DNA of 64,000 bases from an uncultured Flavobacteriales bacterium (GCA_905479115.1 CAJQLF010000018.1:40437-104436); one strand, 5' to 3'. Shown: positions 34,313 through 43,746, counted from the first letter of the stretch. Notes: generated by a model not told the origin, from the sequence alone. Translations and numbers: made by a program.

Positions 34313-37141
34313 ATGAAAAATTTATTTGCTATTTTATTCACGGTAGTTCTCGGTCTCAGTGCAGCTGCACAGACTTCGACCGTTACGTTTAATGTGAATA
34401 TGGCCAATGAAACGGTCGCAGAATCGGGGGTCTTCCTTGGTGGAGGAATCATGGGTGCGAATGATGCATATCAGCTTCTAGATGCAGACGGCGATGGCAT
34501 TTACAGCGTCGATGTTTCCCTTGCAAATGGTACAAGCGGGAATTACATATTCTTAAATGGCAATTGTCCGGATTGGAGCTGCAAAGAAAACTTAGCGAAT
34601 CTTCCTTGCGCTGATGCATTAAATTGGAATGACCGATTCCTGCCGGAAGTTACCGAAGATACTACGTTGGACTTTTGCTTTGGCGAATGCTCTACAGATG
34701 GAAGTTGTTCTGCTGCTGCAGTAACTTCATCGGTAACCTTTCGAGTCGACATGAATGACTACTGTGATGAGATTGGTTTTGTCAATTTCAGCGGCAGCGC
34801 GAATGGTTGGTGTGGTGATTGCGCCCAAATGGCTGACATGGGTGACGGCGTTTATGAGATATCCGTTGATTTGGAAGAAGGAGCTACCTATGAGTATAAG
34901 TACACGATCAACAACTGGGCTGTTCAAGAATCATTCAGTGGAGGCGAGTCTTGCACTTCCACCATCGATGGGTATGTGAACAGAACAATTACTGTAGGAG
35001 CTGAGGATGAAGTTTTGGATACGGTCTGCTTTAATTCTTGCGGTGCGTGTGCAGGAACCCCTTGTTCGGATGTAAGTGTGACATGGCAAGTTGACATGTC
35101 TTTGGCAGGGGCGAACCCAGCAGGTGTTTTCATCGCTGGAGGTTTCCAAGGCTGGGACGCAGGTTCGAGTCAAATGACGGACCAAGGAAATGGAGTTTAT
35201 TCTTATACACAAGTAGTTGCTGCCAATTCTAATCTTCAGTGGAAGTTCCTCAATGGACCAGGTTGGGAATATGAAGAGTCAGTGCCTGCAGCCTGCAATA
35301 CAGGATCAAATCGATTTTTTGATGTAGGTACTGAAGATGCTGTTCTCGATTTGGTATGCTTCAGTGAGTGTGCAGGTTGTGATGTTGAGGTTGTAGAATA
35401 TGCCGTAACCTTCAATGTGAATATGTCCAACGAAACCGTGGCTGAAACGGGAGTATATCTGGCAGGTGGCGGAAATTTCGGCAATCCGGGAGACAATGAG
35501 ATGACCGACCCTGATGGGGACGGTACCTACAGCATTACCATGATGTTGGACGAAGGTTTTTCTAGCCATTACACCTTTACAAACGGTGCGTGCGGAGATT
35601 GGTCATGTAAAGAAAATCTAACGGGCCTTCCTTGTGGTGACCCAGCAAGTTATAACGACCGTTTCTTGCCGGCAATAGCGGGTGAAACGTCAATCTCGAC
35701 TTGCTTTGGGCAGTGCAGCACAGATGGAACATGTGAATCAGTGTCAGAAGCTTCTGTGACTTTCCAAGTGGATATGAGCACAGTTGCCGTTGCAGGCGAT
35801 GTGACTATTTTCGGTGGAACATTGAATGGCTGGTCTTTCCCAGGTGAGGTTATGGATGATTCGGATGGAGATGGTATCTACACCTACACAGCGATCTTGC
35901 CTGCAGGTGGCCACGAATACAAATTTGTGAATTCCGCTTCTGACGAGCAGCTCGATCCTGAGGAAGATGCAGCTTGCACCTTGACAACGGGCGGTTTCAC
36001 GAACCGTTTGGTTACCGTTGAGGGGGGAGTTGACATGGTACTCGATGTGGTTTGTTTCGAATCATGTGAGGCATGCGACATCAATGAAGGTGAGGTATAC
36101 GGATGTACGGATGAAAGCGCAGTCAATTTCTCGGCAGAAGCGAACACCGATGATGGGTCATGCTTGTACAGCACCACTTTCAATGTAGACATGAATTGTG
36201 CTGGTGTTGAATTCTCTACCGTGCACATCACGGGACCAGTATGGGGTTGGTCGGCTGACATCTTGATGTCGGACGATGATGCCGATGGTATTTACACGAT
36301 TACAATGGATGTACCCGGTCCAACCATTGAGTACAAGTACATGGTCGATTACTGGGCGCATCAGGAAGACCTCATTGACGATGTCAACGAAGGTGCAACA
36401 TGCGCTCCTGTTACAGACGGTTCGAGCTATGCCAACCGATTGGGAGATTCAGGAAGCACAACAGCGGACACCTACGGTACATGCTTGACATGCGCCGAAA
36501 TCAATGCTCCTGTTATTGTCGATGTCGCATTTGCGATTGACATGAACACAACTGGATTCCCGAACGCAGATTACGATAACATCGTGATCAACGGAAGTTG
36601 GAACGGTTGGGGTGCTTGGGGTGTTACCCTTGCGGATGACGACATGGACGGTGTGTTCACTGGAACACTCTCGCTCGAAGAAGGAACGGTTGTTGAATTC
36701 GTCATTGCAGCGACTGGACCAGCGGACGGTTGGTCTGGTTGGGGATCCATCTTTAATGCACCAGAAGAGTGTGAAGCGAGTCCAGGATTGCCAATTGGCG
36801 CTGGTGGAGGAAACTACATTTTCACAGCAGCCGAAGGCGGAGTTGTGGCATACTGCGCAGGCAGTTGCTCAGCGACATGCCCAATCCCTGGTTGCACGGA
36901 TCCATTCTTTGCTGAATTCGATATGAATGCAACAGAGGATGATGGTTCTTGTGCGACAGCAGTGGTGTTCGGTTGCATCTATGATGCAGCTGAAAACTAT
37001 GATGCTTCGGCCAACACGGACGACGGTTCATGTGAGTTTGAACTCAATGCATGTCCTGGTGATTTGGACGGAGATGGTTTGGTGGCGACACCTGACTTGC
37101 TCGGTTTCTTGTCTGTGTTCGGAACACAGTGCGAAGAGTAA
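34313..37141 (+). CDS. Secreted protein with seven starch-binding-like beta modules and a dockerin-like tail
   Basis: The 942-residue protein has a signal peptide (MKNLFAILFTVVLGLSAAAQ). Seven beta-sandwich repeats begin near residues 20, 138, 253, 362, 479, 619 and 735. Each opens with VTFxVDM and contains FxGGxxGW, DGDGxY and EYKY-like strands plus paired cysteines, resembling CBM20/CBM48-type glucan-binding modules. Three GCTD cysteine repeats (about 596, 860, 886) and a tail CPGDLDGDGLVATPDLLGFL follow, with no T9SS domain. Modules 1 and 4 are nearly the same (WSCKENL, NDRFLP), pointing to a recent internal duplication. Carbohydrate binding is inferred. Confidence 0.8.
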   Translation: MKNLFAILFTVVLGLSAAAQTSTVTFNVNMANETVAESGVFLGGGIMGANDAYQLLDADGDGIYSVDVSLANGTSGNYIFLNGNCPDWSCKENLANLPCADALNWNDRFLPEVTEDTTLDFCFGECSTDGSCSAAAVTSSVTFRVDMNDYCDEIGFVNFSGSANGWCGDCAQMADMGDGVYEISVDLEEGATYEYKYTINNWAVQESFSGGESCTSTIDGYVNRTITVGAEDEVLDTVCFNSCGACAGTPCSDVSVTWQVDMSLAGANPAGVFIAGGFQGWDAGSSQMTDQGNGVYSYTQVVAANSNLQWKFLNGPGWEYEESVPAACNTGSNRFFDVGTEDAVLDLVCFSECAGCDVEVVEYAVTFNVNMSNETVAETGVYLAGGGNFGNPGDNEMTDPDGDGTYSITMMLDEGFSSHYTFTNGACGDWSCKENLTGLPCGDPASYNDRFLPAIAGETSISTCFGQCSTDGTCESVSEASVTFQVDMSTVAVAGDVTIFGGTLNGWSFPGEVMDDSDGDGIYTYTAILPAGGHEYKFVNSASDEQLDPEEDAACTLTTGGFTNRLVTVEGGVDMVLDVVCFESCEACDINEGEVYGCTDESAVNFSAEANTDDGSCLYSTTFNVDMNCAGVEFSTVHITGPVWGWSADILMSDDDADGIYTITMDVPGPTIEYKYMVDYWAHQEDLIDDVNEGATCAPVTDGSSYANRLGDSGSTTADTYGTCLTCAEINAPVIVDVAFAIDMNTTGFPNADYDNIVINGSWNGWGAWGVTLADDDMDGVFTGTLSLEEGTVVEFVIAATGPADGWSGWGSIFNAPEECEASPGLPIGAGGGNYIFTAAEGGVVAYCAGSCSATCPIPGCTDPFFAEFDMNATEDDGSCATAVVFGCIYDAAENYDASANTDDGSCEFELNACPGDLDGDGLVATPDLLGFLSVFGTQCEE

Positions 37142-37167
37142 TCGAACGTTTAGAACATTCAATAAAG

Positions 37168-37197
37168 AGGCCGGTTCCATTGGGACCGGCCTTTTTT
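37168..37197 (+). terminator. Terminator after the modular secreted protein
   Basis: An 11-bp stem AGGCCGGTTCC / GGGACCGGCCT with a 3-nt loop and TTTTTT. Confidence 0.88.
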
Positions 37198-37239
37198 ATG
37201 GGTTCCCATCTTGGTCCTTCCTAGACGACCAACACTTCA

Positions 37240-37247
37240 TACCTTTG
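37240..37247 (+). promoter_or_regulatory. -7 element of ribA, leaderless position
   Basis: TACCTTTG, then CTCT, then the GTG start codon at 37252. The predicted first transcribed base is in the start codon. Confidence 0.6.
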
Positions 37248-37251
37248 CTCT

Positions 37252-37830
37252 GTGAAAAAACTTGTTGAAGCGCGACTGCCCAACTCCTATGGGGCCTTTA
37301 CGATGATGGCATTTGGTGAGGAAAAGGAGATGTATCCGCATGTCCTTCTAAAATCGAAGATGCTTGAGGACGGGGGTGCTCCTTTGGTGCGCGTTCATAG
37401 TGAATGCATGACAGGTGACGTATTCGGCTCCACACGCTGCGATTGCGGTGCCCAATTGGATCAGGCTCTTGCGCGAATTGCTATGGAAGGAGGATTTCTC
37501 ATTTATCTCCGGCAAGAAGGCCGGGGCATTGGGCTGGTAGAAAAGCTGAAGGCCTACAACCTGCAAGATGAAGGAATGGATACCATCCAAGCCAATGAAG
37601 CGCTCGGACACCCCTCTGATGGGAGGTCATTTGCGGTGGCCGCTGAAATTCTGAATTCATTGAATGTCAAGACCATTCGACTGCTCACGAACAATCCCGA
37701 GAAAGTCAGGGAACTCGAAGCCAATGGGATAGAAGTGCAAGCTCGGGAACGACTGGTGATTGAACCAATCGAAGAGAATGCCCGGTACCTTGCAGTGAAG
37801 AAGGCATTGATGGGACACTGGCTCGATTAA
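37252..37830 (+). CDS. ribA: GTP cyclohydrolase II
   Basis: The 192-residue stand-alone RibA opens GTP in the first step of riboflavin synthesis. The zinc motif [19 protein letters not shown] (about 53-71) has all three cysteines with the usual spacing, and [20 protein letters not shown] and [19 protein letters not shown] are intact. The start is GTG 37252: the following residues align with the known RibA N-terminus ([12 protein letters not shown]), and TACCTTTG lies 4 nt upstream. It supplies the activity that the RibA-like half of ribB appears to lack. Confidence 0.95.
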   Translation: MKKLVEARLPNSYGAFTMMAFGEEKEMYPHVLLKSKMLEDGGAPLVRVHSECMTGDVFGSTRCDCGAQLDQALARIAMEGGFLIYLRQEGRGIGLVEKLKAYNLQDEGMDTIQANEALGHPSDGRSFAVAAEILNSLNVKTIRLLTNNPEKVRELEANGIEVQARERLVIEPIEENARYLAVKKALMGHWLD

Positions 37831-37887
37831 AGCCAACCAGTAATCAGACTTAGTCTCAAGCAATACCCGGCGGGTTTAAACTCAACC

Positions 37888-39165
37888 CTACATCGATATG
37901 GCGTGCATAAGCTCCATGCATACGATGGCCCCCACGGTTCCAACCGCATACCCCAAGACCGCCAACAAGACGCCTACAGGAGCCAGAGCAGGAGAAAATG
38001 CACTGGCTACAATGGGCGCACTTGCTGCACCCCCAACATTCGCTTGTGAACCCACAGCGACAAAGAAAAAAGGTGCCCGGATGATCTTCGCGACGGTGAG
38101 AAGCACAACAATGTGAGTCAACATCCAAATGAGTCCAATCAAAATGACGGACCAATACACGTCCCAGTTGTGGTAGAGTTCGACGACATTCATTTTCATG
38201 CCGATAGTCGCCACCAGGACATACAAAAAGACGGAGCCTAATTTACTCGCTCCGGCCCCCTCATAGTTGCGCAAGCCCGTGAAGCTCAGTCCGATGCCAA
38301 GCCCCGTCGCAACAACGACAATCCAAAAGAACCCTTGCTCCAGACTGCTTAAATATTGAACAAAGCTGTTGGGGTTGGACTCAAGGATAGACGCGAACCA
38401 AGTATGAAAAGCGGGCCCCAAAGAGTCCGCTGACAAATGGGCTACTGCTACTGAACCAAAGGCAATGCCACCAATGATCATCAAATCCGTGAAGGAAGGG
38501 ATGCGCGCAATGCCCAATTGAAATTTCTCCACCTTCGTCTTGAGTTCATCCACAGCCGATGAATCGGCCTTGAGTTTTCGATCTAACACCGCACTCATGC
38601 CAGCACCCACCAGCAGAAAGGGCATCCACAGGTTCGCAACAAAAACATCAACGATGAGCATTGCTGAAAATTGATCATCGGTCGTGTGCGAAATTTCTTT
38701 CAAAGCGGCTTGGTTCGCGCCTCCGCCTATCCAACTTCCTGCTACCGTAGACAAGCCCCGCCAGAAGGCTTCAGGTGAGTCTCCTCCTAGAACGTTGGGT
38801 TCAATGAAACTCACGGCCCATAGTGCCAAAGGTCCACCGATGACGATGCCGACAGTGGCTGCGAAAAACATGATGAGTGCTTTGGGTCCCAGATTCCAGA
38901 TGCCTTTGAGATCGATGCTCAGGCACAGCAATACTAAGCTCGCCGGCAAGAGATAGCGAGAAGCCACAAAATAAAGATTCGATTCTTCACCGTCCACCAA
39001 TCCAAACGAATTGTACATCGCTGGTAAGAAGTAACAAACCAAAAGCGTTGGAATGATGGTGTAGAATTTCTTGAAGCGGGGCAGGGTGCTGCTGTGGAAA
39101 ACCAGTGCCAAGGTGGCAATCAACAGGCCCAGGACAACGGCGTCGTTTGTGATCAATGCGTTCAT
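37888..39165 (-). CDS. DUF819-family integral membrane protein
   Basis: The protein has 425 residues from ATG 39165 (MNALITNDAVVLGLLIATLA) with about 11-12 membrane helices. GSWIGGGANQAALKEI (about 142-157) and VGSQANVGGAASAPIVASAF near the C-terminus are the repeated glycine-rich motifs of the DUF819 (YjcL) family, which resembles two-fold inverted-repeat transporters such as glutamate permease GltS. No substrate is known. TTAGTTTG, one mismatch from -7, lies 6 nt before the ATG. It is convergent with ribA, with no obvious terminator in the 57-bp gap. Confidence 0.85.
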   Translation of the reverse strand: MNALITNDAVVLGLLIATLALVFHSSTLPRFKKFYTIIPTLLVCYFLPAMYNSFGLVDGEESNLYFVASRYLLPASLVLLCLSIDLKGIWNLGPKALIMFFAATVGIVIGGPLALWAVSFIEPNVLGGDSPEAFWRGLSTVAGSWIGGGANQAALKEISHTTDDQFSAMLIVDVFVANLWMPFLLVGAGMSAVLDRKLKADSSAVDELKTKVEKFQLGIARIPSFTDLMIIGGIAFGSVAVAHLSADSLGPAFHTWFASILESNPNSFVQYLSSLEQGFFWIVVVATGLGIGLSFTGLRNYEGAGASKLGSVFLYVLVATIGMKMNVVELYHNWDVYWSVILIGLIWMLTHIVVLLTVAKIIRAPFFFVAVGSQANVGGAASAPIVASAFSPALAPVGVLLAVLGYAVGTVGAIVCMELMHAISM

Positions 39166-39225
39166 GCTACGCAAACTAAGAATTTTCGCTTTGGAAAGCG
39201 TCGTTCTGCTTCACTGATATCCAAC

Positions 39226-39253
39226 AAAAAGCCCCGGGCGAACCCAGGGCTTT
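39226..39253 (-). terminator. Terminator of the yaaA-fkpA operon
   Basis: On the minus strand, AAAGCCCTGGG, 4-nt loop, then CCCGGGGCTTT and TTTTTG. One mismatch interrupts the stem. Confidence 0.8.
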
Positions 39254-39275
39254 CTAAATGAGATGGTAAACGGTG

Positions 39276-39947
39276 CTATTGAATGGAAATCAATTCCACT
39301 TCAAAGATGAGTGCCGCGAAAGGAGGAATGGGGCCGTTGGGGTTGGGGTTGGCTCCATATGCCAATTCTTGCGGTATGAAGAATTTGGTCTTTCCACCGG
39401 GCTTCATGAGTTGTAAACCTTCGGTCCAGCCTTTGATGACACCGCTGAGAGGGAACGAAATTGGCTCGCCTCGGTTGTAGGAGGAGTCAAACTCAGTGCC
39501 GTCCAAGAGTGTGCCGCGGTAGTGCACTGTGACGGTGGATTCGGCTGTTGGTGCATCGCCGCTGCCTTCCGTGAGATGGGTGTACTGCAATCCGGAGGCT
39601 GTGACTTCGACGTCTCCATTTTTCGCATTTTCGGTCAAGAAATCCTCACATTCCGTGCGGTATGCGGCTCCGATAGCTTCCTTTTTAGCTTGAAAAAATT
39701 CTCCGACCATGGCATTGGCTTGCTCGGGGGTGAGGGTAGCGTTTCCGCTCATTTGTTCGGCCAACCCTTTCGACATTTCATCGGAAGAGATTTCACTCAT
39801 TCCTTGGTCTTGTAGGTTTTTTGCAAAGAGAATGCCGAGGGCATAACTGATGGATTCCATAGCTGGATCGGGTTTTTGTGCTTGGCACGATGTGGCCAGC
39901 GAAATAGTTAAAATGTAAAGCGTACTCGCTTTGAAAAATTGCTTCAT
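39276..39947 (-). CDS. FKBP-type peptidyl-prolyl isomerase lipoprotein (FkpA/Mip-like)
   Basis: The protein has 223 residues from ATG 39947, with a lipobox (LATSCQ, Cys about 20). The helical dimerisation region (about 30-120: SISYALGILFAKNLQDQGMS) is typical of Mip/FkpA, followed by a C-terminal FKBP domain (VTVHYRGTLLDGTEFDSSYN, VIKGWTEGLQLMKPGGK, PELAYG-like QELAYGANPNPNGPIPP). It should help fold proteins in the periplasm or outer membrane. It lies 19 nt after yaaA on the same strand and is followed by a terminator. Confidence 0.92.
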   Translation of the reverse strand: MKQFFKASTLYILTISLATSCQAQKPDPAMESISYALGILFAKNLQDQGMSEISSDEMSKGLAEQMSGNATLTPEQANAMVGEFFQAKKEAIGAAYRTECEDFLTENAKNGDVEVTASGLQYTHLTEGSGDAPTAESTVTVHYRGTLLDGTEFDSSYNRGEPISFPLSGVIKGWTEGLQLMKPGGKTKFFIPQELAYGANPNPNGPIPPFAALIFEVELISIQ

Positions 39948-39966
39948 GGGTGTGAAATTATTTTGC

Positions 39967-40737
39967 TTATGCTGCGCTGCTGTCTCGGGTAAAAACCCAG
40001 CGATCTGCCTGGGACAGGTGTGGGGTGAACGCGTACCCCATTCCATTGAATTTTTTGAGGTCTTCAGCTTGGGTCAATCGATGTTGAACAATAAACCGCG
40101 CCATGGTGCCTCGCGCCTGTTTGGCGTAGGTCATGCGTGGTTTGTATTCGTCTCCTACCAACTCCTTGAATTCAGGCGTGATAACACGCCCTTCAAAGGC
40201 TTTGGACAGACCCGCCTTGCTGTACTCTTTGCTGGCCAAATTGATGATAAGCCCATCGCAATTTTGCTCGACCTCTTTTTGAATACGGTCTCCCCAAAAA
40301 GCGTAAAGACTCGAAATCTGAGGCGTCACCGACCACCTTAAGCCCATTTCCAGGCGATAGGGTTGGATTAGATCGAGCGGTCGCAGGACTCCATACAAGC
40401 CGGAGAGTATTCTCACATGGGCTTGAGCGAATTCGTGTTCGTCGTCCGACCACTGACGTGCATCAAGCCCTGTGTATACGGCACCCTTGAAGCAGCCAGC
40501 AGCAGGCTTGGCGTTTTCTTTGGTGAAAGGGGCGCTCCATTGCGCGATGTACGAAGCCGCTGTCTGAGCCAAACCGGCATTTACCTTCATGAGGTCAGCG
40601 ATTTCTGAAGTTCCGAGCGACTTTAATTTAGACATCAGTAATGCGGCTTCACTCAAGAAGACGGGTGTAGACACCCTCTTGGTTACAGGAGCATCATCGA
40701 ATGAAATGGTCTTGGACGGAGAGAGGAGGATTCGCAT
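39967..40737 (-). CDS. yaaA: Peroxide stress protein YaaA (DUF328/UPF0246)
   Basis: The 256-residue protein matches YaaA throughout: MRILLSPSKTISFD, CFKGAVYTGLDARQW, RILSGLYGVLRPLDLIQPYR and LEMG. In Escherichia coli YaaA lowers intracellular free iron during H2O2 stress and binds DNA. The gene is divergent from the T9SS type A protein. TAATTTTG (40747-40754, minus) lies 9 nt before the ATG, giving a very short leader. fkpA-like gene follows after 19 nt. Confidence 0.93.
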   Translation of the reverse strand: MRILLSPSKTISFDDAPVTKRVSTPVFLSEAALLMSKLKSLGTSEIADLMKVNAGLAQTAASYIAQWSAPFTKENAKPAAGCFKGAVYTGLDARQWSDDEHEFAQAHVRILSGLYGVLRPLDLIQPYRLEMGLRWSVTPQISSLYAFWGDRIQKEVEQNCDGLIINLASKEYSKAGLSKAFEGRVITPEFKELVGDEYKPRMTYAKQARGTMARFIVQHRLTQAEDLKKFNGMGYAFTPHLSQADRWVFTRDSSAA

Positions 40738-40746
40738 TCAGAGTGC

Positions 40747-40754
40747 CAAAATTA
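40747..40754 (-). promoter_or_regulatory. -7 element of yaaA
   Basis: TAATTTTG on the minus strand, 9 nt before ATG 40737, predicting a leader of about 5 nt. Confidence 0.5.
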
Positions 40755-40783
40755 GGGCTTGGTACGGGGCATTCCAATTGACT

Positions 40784-40791
40784 TATCTTCG
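40784..40791 (+). promoter_or_regulatory. TATCTTCG element of the T9SS type A protein gene
   Basis: TATCTTCG, one mismatch from TAnnTTTG, 26 nt before ATG 40818. The same variant precedes two other secreted-protein genes (43768-43775 and 46143-46150) at nearly the same distance. Confidence 0.4.
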
Positions 40792-40817
40792 AAGTTCAGA
40801 TTCTAAGAAATTTCATA

Positions 40818-42713
40818 ATGAAGAACTTAATTCCTCTGCTTAGCTTATCATGTGCCTCCCTCTCTCTGACGACTGCCAGCGCCCAGTGTGAAGCGGGCGA
40901 AATAGCCCTGGAATTTGTCATAGATACGGATGCTTGGGGGTATGAAATGTATTGGGAATTGGCGCCTTCTGGAGAAGCATGTGGCGGTGAGAATTATATA
41001 GCGAGCGGCGGGAATTCAGACAATGTGGGGTGCGACGGTGGCGGCAATGGCGGCAACGGCGGATCCACCTATGACAACAATGCTATTTACATGGAAGGCC
41101 CATTTTGTGTAGCAGAAGGAGTGACTTTGGATTTAATCCATGTAGATAGTTACGGAGATGGGGGAAGCGGATTCAATCTGCACATGGATGGAGCGCTTTC
41201 GGGTATCTTCAATGGTTCTGGTTATGGCAACGTCTGGACCTTCACTGCTGGAGAAAGTTTATTCATTGACCACGATGTTCCATGCGATGCGGCTCCGATT
41301 CAAGTGGACGGTCCTTCGGTTACCGTCACATCAGGAGGGGGGTCTGTCCAATCTGGAGAAGTCAGTCCACCTGCTGCTCCTAGTGGGTCGTGTAATTTAT
41401 CGGGTTCTTGGTGCGGTTCAGACGGAAATGTCAGCAGCTCGGTCTGGTTGACTTTTACTCCGGTATCGACAGATCCTTTGACGATCACGACTTGTTCGGA
41501 TAGCTCGACCTTTGATACCCAGTTGGCCTTGTACCGTGTGGATGATTGTGGCGATTTTGATTCTTACGAATTGGTCGCATCCAATGACGACTGGTGCGCT
41601 GGATACCGATCTACCATGTTTACCAGTTGTCTTGAAGTGGATGCAACGTACTTGATTCAAGTGGATGGATGGGCAGGTCAAACAGGCGACGCGGATGTGT
41701 CAGTCTACACCTCAGAGTCGTTTGAGACATCCGCTGATGCACAGGTTCGAAATGTTACATGCCCACTGGATAAAGACAGCGAGCCAAATGGTTTCATTCT
41801 TCCCTTTGTCAATGAAGGCGGTTCTGATTTTGATTGCTCTTGGTCGGGGCCAGGAGGTTTCAGTTCCGATGACCGTTGGATTTTTGATTTAGCTCCAGGC
41901 GTGTACAATGCTGATATCACGACGGCATGCGGAACGACATTCTCGATTGAGCGTGTTATTTCGGCACCTACAGCGTGGTCTGTGCAGACCGATGTAACAG
42001 AAGCTAGCTGTGAAGATGCAGCGGATGGATCAGTGGACGTCACGGTGGAAGGTGCGAATGCGCCCTACACGTTTGCGTGGTCGGGGCCGAATGAGTTCAC
42101 CTCTGACCTAGAGGATCTTGAGATGCTGTTCCCAGGAACTTACCAATTGGACATAACGGATGCGAGCGGGTGCGTTTACCCCGTAACGGCGTTTATTCCA
42201 GAAGTGGAGGCAAGCGATTTCTTTATCGGAAATGATACGATTATTTGCGAAGATGAGCCGTTGCTTTTATACGGTCCGCTGGGCTACGATTATGAGTGGC
42301 AGGATGGATCTTCCAACCAGTTTTTCTATGTCGAGCCCGGCACCTTTGCACCCGGTACGTACAGCATCATCCTCAATGGAAGCACTGAAACAGGATGTTC
42401 TTTTGCGGATGCTCTGATTTTGACCGTGCACGATTGTTCCCTTGGGATCAATGAGGTGGGCTTGGGTCAAGCGACACTGTATCCGAATCCTGCTGCTCAG
42501 TCGGTGTTTCTTGACCTCAATCCAAGTGAGCGCGGTTGGCACGCACAAGCCTACGATTTGACAGGGAGACCTATCGCAACCACCTGGTGGACGGGTGGTG
42601 GCGCTCCGGTTTTTGATGTGTCAGGATGGCCACAAGGACAGTACGTCGTGCAGTTTTCAGACGCCGACCGGGTGGTTACACGGCAGTTAACGGTTCAACG
42701 AGGAGGACGCTAA
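40818..42713 (+). CDS. Secreted protein with T9SS type A sorting domain
   Basis: The 631-residue protein has a signal peptide (NLIPLLSLSCASLSLTTASA). An N-terminal beta domain with CEAGEIALEFVIDTD and IHVDSYGDGGSGFNLHMDGA also occurs at the start of the lysyl-oxidase protein at 46176. A CUB/peptidase-C-like domain (VWLTFTPVSTDPLTI, about 210-300), SprB-like repeats (about 310-470) and a type A C-terminal domain (LYPNPAAQSVFLDL to end, about 554-631) follow. It should be exported by T9SS and attached or released at the surface. No enzyme motif is visible. Its last 27 nt overlap the convergent threonine aldolase gene. Confidence 0.82.
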   Translation: MKNLIPLLSLSCASLSLTTASAQCEAGEIALEFVIDTDAWGYEMYWELAPSGEACGGENYIASGGNSDNVGCDGGGNGGNGGSTYDNNAIYMEGPFCVAEGVTLDLIHVDSYGDGGSGFNLHMDGALSGIFNGSGYGNVWTFTAGESLFIDHDVPCDAAPIQVDGPSVTVTSGGGSVQSGEVSPPAAPSGSCNLSGSWCGSDGNVSSSVWLTFTPVSTDPLTITTCSDSSTFDTQLALYRVDDCGDFDSYELVASNDDWCAGYRSTMFTSCLEVDATYLIQVDGWAGQTGDADVSVYTSESFETSADAQVRNVTCPLDKDSEPNGFILPFVNEGGSDFDCSWSGPGGFSSDDRWIFDLAPGVYNADITTACGTTFSIERVISAPTAWSVQTDVTEASCEDAADGSVDVTVEGANAPYTFAWSGPNEFTSDLEDLEMLFPGTYQLDITDASGCVYPVTAFIPEVEASDFFIGNDTIICEDEPLLLYGPLGYDYEWQDGSSNQFFYVEPGTFAPGTYSIILNGSTETGCSFADALILTVHDCSLGINEVGLGQATLYPNPAAQSVFLDLNPSERGWHAQAYDLTGRPIATTWWTGGGAPVFDVSGWPQGQYVVQFSDADRVVTRQLTVQRGGR

Positions 42714-43742
42714 TACTCGGCAAGTTTCTTCGATTTGTTCCGTGCTGAGGTCGCGGTGCGTCACCATGCGGACTCGCTGGGGTCCGAAAGCAAAGCAAAG
42801 CAAACCATTGGACTCGGCATCTTTTACAAATTCGGATGCCGTCATTCCGGGAGCAATCTCAAAAATGACAATGTTGGTTTCAATGGGATCTATGGCCACC
42901 ACGTGCTTCAATGGCTCGAGTGCCTTTCCAAGCATTTGAGCATGTGCATGATCTTGGTGGAGTCGCGGTAATTCGTGATCCAACGCGTAATCGCAGGCGG
43001 CGGTCAATACACCGATTTGCCGCATTCCCCCACCAAACACTTTTCGCACTCGGTGCGCTTCAGCAATAAATTCGGTTGACCCGATAAGCACTGAACCTGC
43101 AGGTGCGCCCAGGCCTTTGGAAAAGCAAACGGAGATAGAATCAAATAATTGACCGTAGGAGCGCCAAGCCTCATCCGTTGGAAGTTGATCATCTGCTCGC
43201 GCAATCATGGCATTCCAACATCGAGCGCCATCGAGATGCAAGGGCAATCCCATTTCCTGGCATCCCATCTTGACGTCTTTGATGCCATCCAATGACCAAA
43301 CTGACCCTCCTCCGCGGTTGCAGGTGTCTTCGATGCAAACCAAGGATGTGCGCGCATAGTGGCTGTCTGATGGATTGATTTCTGACCGAACATCTTCCCA
43401 AGTAAACCGCCCGTGGTTCCCATGTACCATGCGCACGGAGGCCCCGGAATTTCGAGCAATTCCACCTCCTTCATAATTGTAAACATGCGCCATGCGATCG
43501 CAAATAACCTCGTCACCGGGACGAACATGCACATTGATGGCAATTTGGTTGGTCATGGTTCCCGAAGGACAAAAAAGTGCAGCTTCGTGGCCGAACATGG
43601 CTGCGCATCGAGATTGAAAAGCCTCGGTCGTTGGGTCTTCTGCAAATACATCGTCACCTGTTTCTGCCACGTGCATTGCATTCAACATGGCCGCTGTTGG
43701 CCGGGTCAACGTATCGGATCTAAAATCTGCCTTCCATTCCAT
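42687..43742 (-). CDS. ltaE: Low-specificity L-threonine aldolase family enzyme
   Basis: The 351-residue PLP enzyme (fold type I) cleaves threonine or allo-threonine to glycine and acetaldehyde. FRSDTLTRPTAAML (residues 6-19), GDDVFAEDPTTEAFQ, FCPSGTMTNQIAI, PLHLDGARCWNA and the PLP-lysine region SVCFSKGLGAPAGSVL are diagnostic. TAGTTTTG lies 4 nt before the ATG, with GTTG 19 nt further up, so a complete promoter for a leaderless mRNA is present. Precise substrate preference is not readable. Confidence 0.92.
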   Translation of the reverse strand: MEWKADFRSDTLTRPTAAMLNAMHVAETGDDVFAEDPTTEAFQSRCAAMFGHEAALFCPSGTMTNQIAINVHVRPGDEVICDRMAHVYNYEGGGIARNSGASVRMVHGNHGRFTWEDVRSEINPSDSHYARTSLVCIEDTCNRGGGSVWSLDGIKDVKMGCQEMGLPLHLDGARCWNAMIARADDQLPTDEAWRSYGQLFDSISVCFSKGLGAPAGSVLIGSTEFIAEAHRVRKVFGGGMRQIGVLTAACDYALDHELPRLHQDHAHAQMLGKALEPLKHVVAIDPIETNIVIFEIAPGMTASEFVKDAESNGLLCFAFGPQRVRMVTHRDLSTEQIEETCRVLASSSLNR

Positions 43743-43746
43743 TCTA

